From positions 2,418,001-2,482,000 of the forward strand of contig NZ_MDJS01000001.1 in assembly GCF_001705515.1 (NCBI RefSeq): a stretch of DNA of 64,000 bases. The letters run 5' to 3'. This stretch comes from Mucilaginibacter sp. PPCGB 2223. Lineage in GTDB: Bacteria > Bacteroidota > Bacteroidia > Sphingobacteriales > Sphingobacteriaceae. Positions 61,675 to 64,000 of the stretch are shown in pieces. A program made the position numbers and the translations under genes. The notes beneath the pieces were generated by a model that saw nothing but the letters and a program-made list of their open reading frames with translations, was not told where the DNA came from and searched no databases. Position 1 is the first letter of the stretch. The number at the start of each line of letters is the position of its first letter.

Positions 61675-62406
61675 ATGCACCAGGGCGAACAAACACGTAA
61701 TTTATTAAAAGGAAGCGGTATACCAATGGGCGATATTGCCGAAAAATTGGGCTTAACACGGCAAGGGCTCAATTATCACCTGCGCAAGCAGCAGCTCGAC
61801 GCTAATTTTAAAACGTTGGTAGCGGAGCGCTTTCCGGATATTTTCAAAACTGAAAGCAAAGCGTCTGCAACAATCGGCAAACACAGCAATGCTTACAGCG
61901 TAGGCGATATACAGCACAACGAAACCGACTCGCCTTTTGTCGACCTGGGTAACGGGCAATATATCATGATTGTGCCGCTGGTGCAGGATTACGCTTACGC
62001 CGGGTACCTGGCCGGCTATCAGGACGAAGAGTATATTGATGAGTTGCCCAAACACAGCTTTGTGGTTAACAAGCAGCACAAGGGTAAGTATATGGCTTTT
62101 CAGGTTATTGGCGATAGTATGAGCAACGGAACCGAAGAGAGCATTACCGAAGGCAGCACCGTTACCGGCCGCGAGATACAGCGCCATTTATGGAGCAGCC
62201 GTTTCCACATCCACCGTTTTAAGGATTATGTGATCGTACATAAGGAAGGGATCCTCATCAAACGCATCATCAGGCACGATGTGGAGGCGGGCGTGATCAC
62301 CTGCCAGTCGTTAAACCCCGATAAGGACGCCTACCCTGATTTTGACCTCGACCTCGACGATTGCAGCCAGATCTTCAACATTGTGAATGTGACGCAGATC
62401 AGGTAA
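61675..62406 (+). CDS. HTH/S24-type (LexA/CI-like) repressor
   Basis: The N-terminal third holds a helix-turn-helix (MGDIAEKLGLTRQGLNYHLRK). The C-terminal half resembles S24/LexA-like peptidase folds: FQVIGDSMSNGTEESITEGSTV holds the Ser of the SMxxG motif (GDSMSNG), and KDYVIVHKEGILIKRI carries the Lys-containing strand. A self-cleavage site (Ala-Gly or Cys-Gly) is not obvious. The 243-residue protein probably represses the divergent early genes. Confidence 0.85.
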   Translation: MHQGEQTRNLLKGSGIPMGDIAEKLGLTRQGLNYHLRKQQLDANFKTLVAERFPDIFKTESKASATIGKHSNAYSVGDIQHNETDSPFVDLGNGQYIMIVPLVQDYAYAGYLAGYQDEEYIDELPKHSFVVNKQHKGKYMAFQVIGDSMSNGTEESITEGSTVTGREIQRHLWSSRFHIHRFKDYVIVHKEGILIKRIIRHDVEAGVITCQSLNPDKDAYPDFDLDLDDCSQIFNIVNVTQIR

Positions 62407-62415
62407 AGTCAAAAG

Positions 62416-62700
62416 TCAAAACAATACTTGCCCTTTATTGGTGTTTATCATCACAGGTGTCATCACCAACAACCCGTTCATCCTTGATGTATTGGGGCCC
62501 CACCTCGCCTGTGGTTGGCGATAGCACCAACTCAAAAAAGACGGACTTACAGGTGATAAACCACCGAAAGAGGGAATATAACCACCCGCAAGGCATTTCA
62601 TCACATAGCTATTAATATTGAATTTGATATCCTTGGCCTGCGCGGCCCGCAATAAAATAACCGATAGAAAGCATACAAGTACAAGTTTATTGCTGCCCAT
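62416..62700 (-). CDS. Possible secreted peptide ending in REP sequence
   Basis: Start 62700 gives MGSNKLVLVCFLSVILLRAAQAK, a convincing signal peptide, then KDIKFNINSYVMKCLAGGYIP. The rest is translated from the REP segment 62438-62533 and is unlike a normal protein. The start overlaps the stop of the micropeptide gene at 62687, which would allow coupled translation. It may be a real small secreted peptide whose end was replaced by a REP insertion. Confidence 0.4.
   Translation of the reverse strand: MGSNKLVLVCFLSVILLRAAQAKDIKFNINSYVMKCLAGGYIPSFGGLSPVSPSFLSWCYRQPQARWGPNTSRMNGLLVMTPVMINTNKGQVLF
62438..62533. repeat. Two degenerate REP units
   Basis: TTGGTGTTTA...CATCACCAACAA (62438-62472) and GTGGTTGGCGATAGCACCAAC (about 62511-62531), with CCGTTCATCC as linker, the complement of the 58215 flank. 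Confidence 0.6.
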
Positions 62701-62857
62701 CACTCCCGCGGTTCGCCGGGTTTATCAGGGGCGTGCTATTTTTATTAAGCTTGTTGTTTTCGCGGCCATCTATTAAAAAAAAAGGCAATAATAATACAAG
62801 GGTAACAGAGTAGGCAATAAAACGCAACGGACTGATACGGGACCGGTTTTTGCTCAT
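62687..62857 (-). CDS. Micro-membrane protein, paralogue A (56 aa)
   Basis: The peptide reads MSKNRSRISPLRFIAYSVTL, then a hydrophobic segment ending LLLPFFLIDGRENNKLNKN. It has one membrane segment with a basic N-terminus and the motif LLPxFLxDGRENxKLNK, shared with the frames at 63517 and 63843. No family is known to me. The absence of Cys excludes a lipoprotein. It is too short for ordinary gene finding. Confidence 0.6.
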   Translation of the reverse strand: MSKNRSRISPLRFIAYSVTLVLLLPFFLIDGRENNKLNKNSTPLINPANRGSDGQQ

Positions 62858-63516
62858 GTTAATGTAAAGGAGGCTTAGTAATTAAGGGATGACGTTGATT
62901 TTTAATAGCAGGGCTGAATACCAGGTAGCAGGTCCTGAGCAAGTTTTGGCATTAACATTACTGTAACAACCTGTATGTGTTGTTTACCTGTTGCTGGCTA
63001 TACCTATTAAAATGATATAGGTGCACGGTGCTAATATTGCTTGCCTAAATACAGGTAAGCCTGGTCCGTGCCATTGTTTTTAATCAAAACGGCTACGGGC
63101 AGAGTTAACGGTTGTTTATTAATTTACTTTCGCTCATTGCTTTTGTAAGGTATGCGGCCAAAAAAAATTAATACGGGGTTATTGCATTTACGGCAAAAAA
63201 CAATTGCCGGTTTTCAAAAAATCAATCTTTTTTGAAATTTATTAAGAACTAATTAATAAACAGCGCTTTATTTTAGTTAATGTAAAATTATTAATGCTAA
63301 ATGTTGCAAATTTTATTAATATAAGATAGATTTTAGGCTAATTAATGGTTCTGGCAGCCTAAGAAGGCAGCATTTGCTTTTGTTGGCGTATCATAACGGG
63401 TGTCATCACCAACAAACAGTTCGTCCGTGATGGGTTGACAACCGACCGGGAGAGTCGAAAGTTAAAGTTCGGAGAAAGCTCCTAAGGCGCTGATGCGGTG
63501 CAGAAAATGGTGCGTC
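62858..63516. other. Gap without gene; paired hairpins at 63191-63237
   Basis: I see no plausible frame in these 660 AT-rich bases. Two hairpins follow each other: CGGCAA/TTGCCG (63191-63209) and TTTCAAAAAA/TTTTTTGAAA (63212-63237). A degenerate REP (TTTTGTTGGCG...CACCAACAAA) is at 63378-63417. Confidence 0.5.
63378..63417. repeat. REP palindrome with enlarged loop
   Basis: TTTTGTTGGCG and CACCAACAAA are separated by a longer centre, then CAGTTCGTCCGTGATG, the complement-like flank of the 58228 copy. Confidence 0.6.
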
Positions 63517-63648
63517 TTAACGCATCCGTTCGGCAGGCTCGTCAATATCGCGCTCAATTTTGGTAAGCTTAACATTTTCCTGCCCGTCGAGCAAAAAAAG
63601 GGGCAGCATTAAAACAAATATCAGGCTGTATTTAACTAAACGCATCAT
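63517..63648 (-). CDS. Micro-membrane protein, paralogue B (43 aa)
   Basis: The peptide MMRLVKYSLIFVLMLPLFLL continues DGQENVKLTKIERDIDEP. It shares the LLPLFLxDGxENVKLxK motif with paralogues A and C and is truncated at the N-terminus relative to them. It is on the same strand, 660 bases upstream of A. Confidence 0.55.
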   Translation of the reverse strand: MMRLVKYSLIFVLMLPLFLLDGQENVKLTKIERDIDEPAERMR

Positions 63649-63842
63649 AGCAAAAAGGGGCTAAGTTTTTTACTATGGGCTTTATTTCCGTTCAGAGCTG
63701 TTATGGCAGGCTTCATCGCATACCCCAAAGCTAAACCGGTTGTATCTGGGTTCATCTTTAGTTGTTATATTAATTTAATCGGGCGCTGCAAGGTAATAAA
63801 TACGTTACAAATACACAAAAGTTAGTTTTTCAACATCAATAA

Positions 63843-64000
63843 CTATCCGGATATGTTTTTGTCACGCTCAACTTTATTGAGTTTAACGTTCTCGCGGCCA
63901 TCTGCCAGGAACAGGGGCAGTAGTATAAACATGGTAATTGAATATACTATAAAACGCAAAGGGCCTATGCGCAGCTGGTTTTTACCCGCGTTAAGTACAG
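63843..64000 (-). CDS. Micro-membrane protein, paralogue C, 5' end outside window
   Basis: The frame is open to the window edge and reads ...GKNQLRIGPLRFIVYSITMF, then ILLPLFLADGRENVKLNKVERDKN. It is the best match to paralogue A across the whole length, including KN-x-x-RI-x-PLRFI-x-YS. The start lies beyond 64000. Confidence 0.6.
   Translation of the reverse strand, partial: VLNAGKNQLRIGPLRFIVYSITMFILLPLFLADGRENVKLNKVERDKNISG

Overview
The window looks like a contiguous piece of a Bacteroidota chromosome, most likely Sphingobacteriaceae and close to Mucilaginibacter. The reasons are gene content (DUF3098 beside ftsX and uppP, parA-parB-DUF5683-dapB-lepB, an rpmB-rpmG-DUF4295-ftsY block, a DUF5686 protein, a TonB-dependent receptor, a gliding-motility-type C-terminal sorting domain), TTG-N19-21-TAnnTTTG promoters, and few Shine-Dalgarno sequences. 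I name the genus from memory of family patterns, not from a search.

Layout. 1-2.5 kb: end of an SDR oxidoreductase, small unknown genes, a lipoprotein and tRNA-Ala(GGC), then a candidate small RNA. 3-12.3 kb: surE, a membrane protein, three tandem copies of a secreted unknown family, lpxB, two tiny genes, an MFS exporter, a low-affinity iron permease-like protein, an amidase lipoprotein and a DUF2383 protein. 12.5-25 kb: SRPBCC and DUF922 proteins, bshC, rimO, ftsY, DUF4295, L33, L28, acs and leuS. 26-34.7 kb: ftsX-DUF3098-uppP, a cobalamin-binding-type protein, a flavin reductase, then parA-parB-DUF5683-dapB-lepB (segregation, lysine/peptidoglycan precursor synthesis, protein export). 34.8-47.8 kb: DUF433/DUF5615 toxin-antitoxin pair, malate/lactate dehydrogenase, DUF5686 protein, TonB receptor, type-B sorted adhesin-like protein, VIT-type and LysE-type transporters, TPR histidine kinase and an NlpC/P60 peptidase. 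48.3-56.7 kb: two envelope proteins, DUF2130, a REP-associated tyrosine transposase (RAYT), ribF, truB and YceI. 55.7-58.2 kb: three short paralogous peptides that resemble RiPP precursors. 58.3-62.4 kb: a phage-like early module with a divergent S24-type repressor. 62.4-64 kb: three tandem paralogous micro-membrane proteins.

The most unusual layer is between the genes. A dispersed palindromic repeat (arms TTTGTTGGTG/CACCAACAAA and a TTGCAGGTG/CACCTGCAA variant) occurs at more than a dozen places, and the RAYT at 52.7-53.2 kb sits exactly between two copies, so the window holds a complete REP/RAYT system. A second family of about 90-120 bp begins near TGTCAT and ends near ATGACA. A third is a GC-rich hairpin, one copy of which lies in frame inside leuS. 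Many other gaps hold degenerate tandem tracts with a strict 7-bp (sometimes 8-bp) period whose sequence differs from gap to gap.
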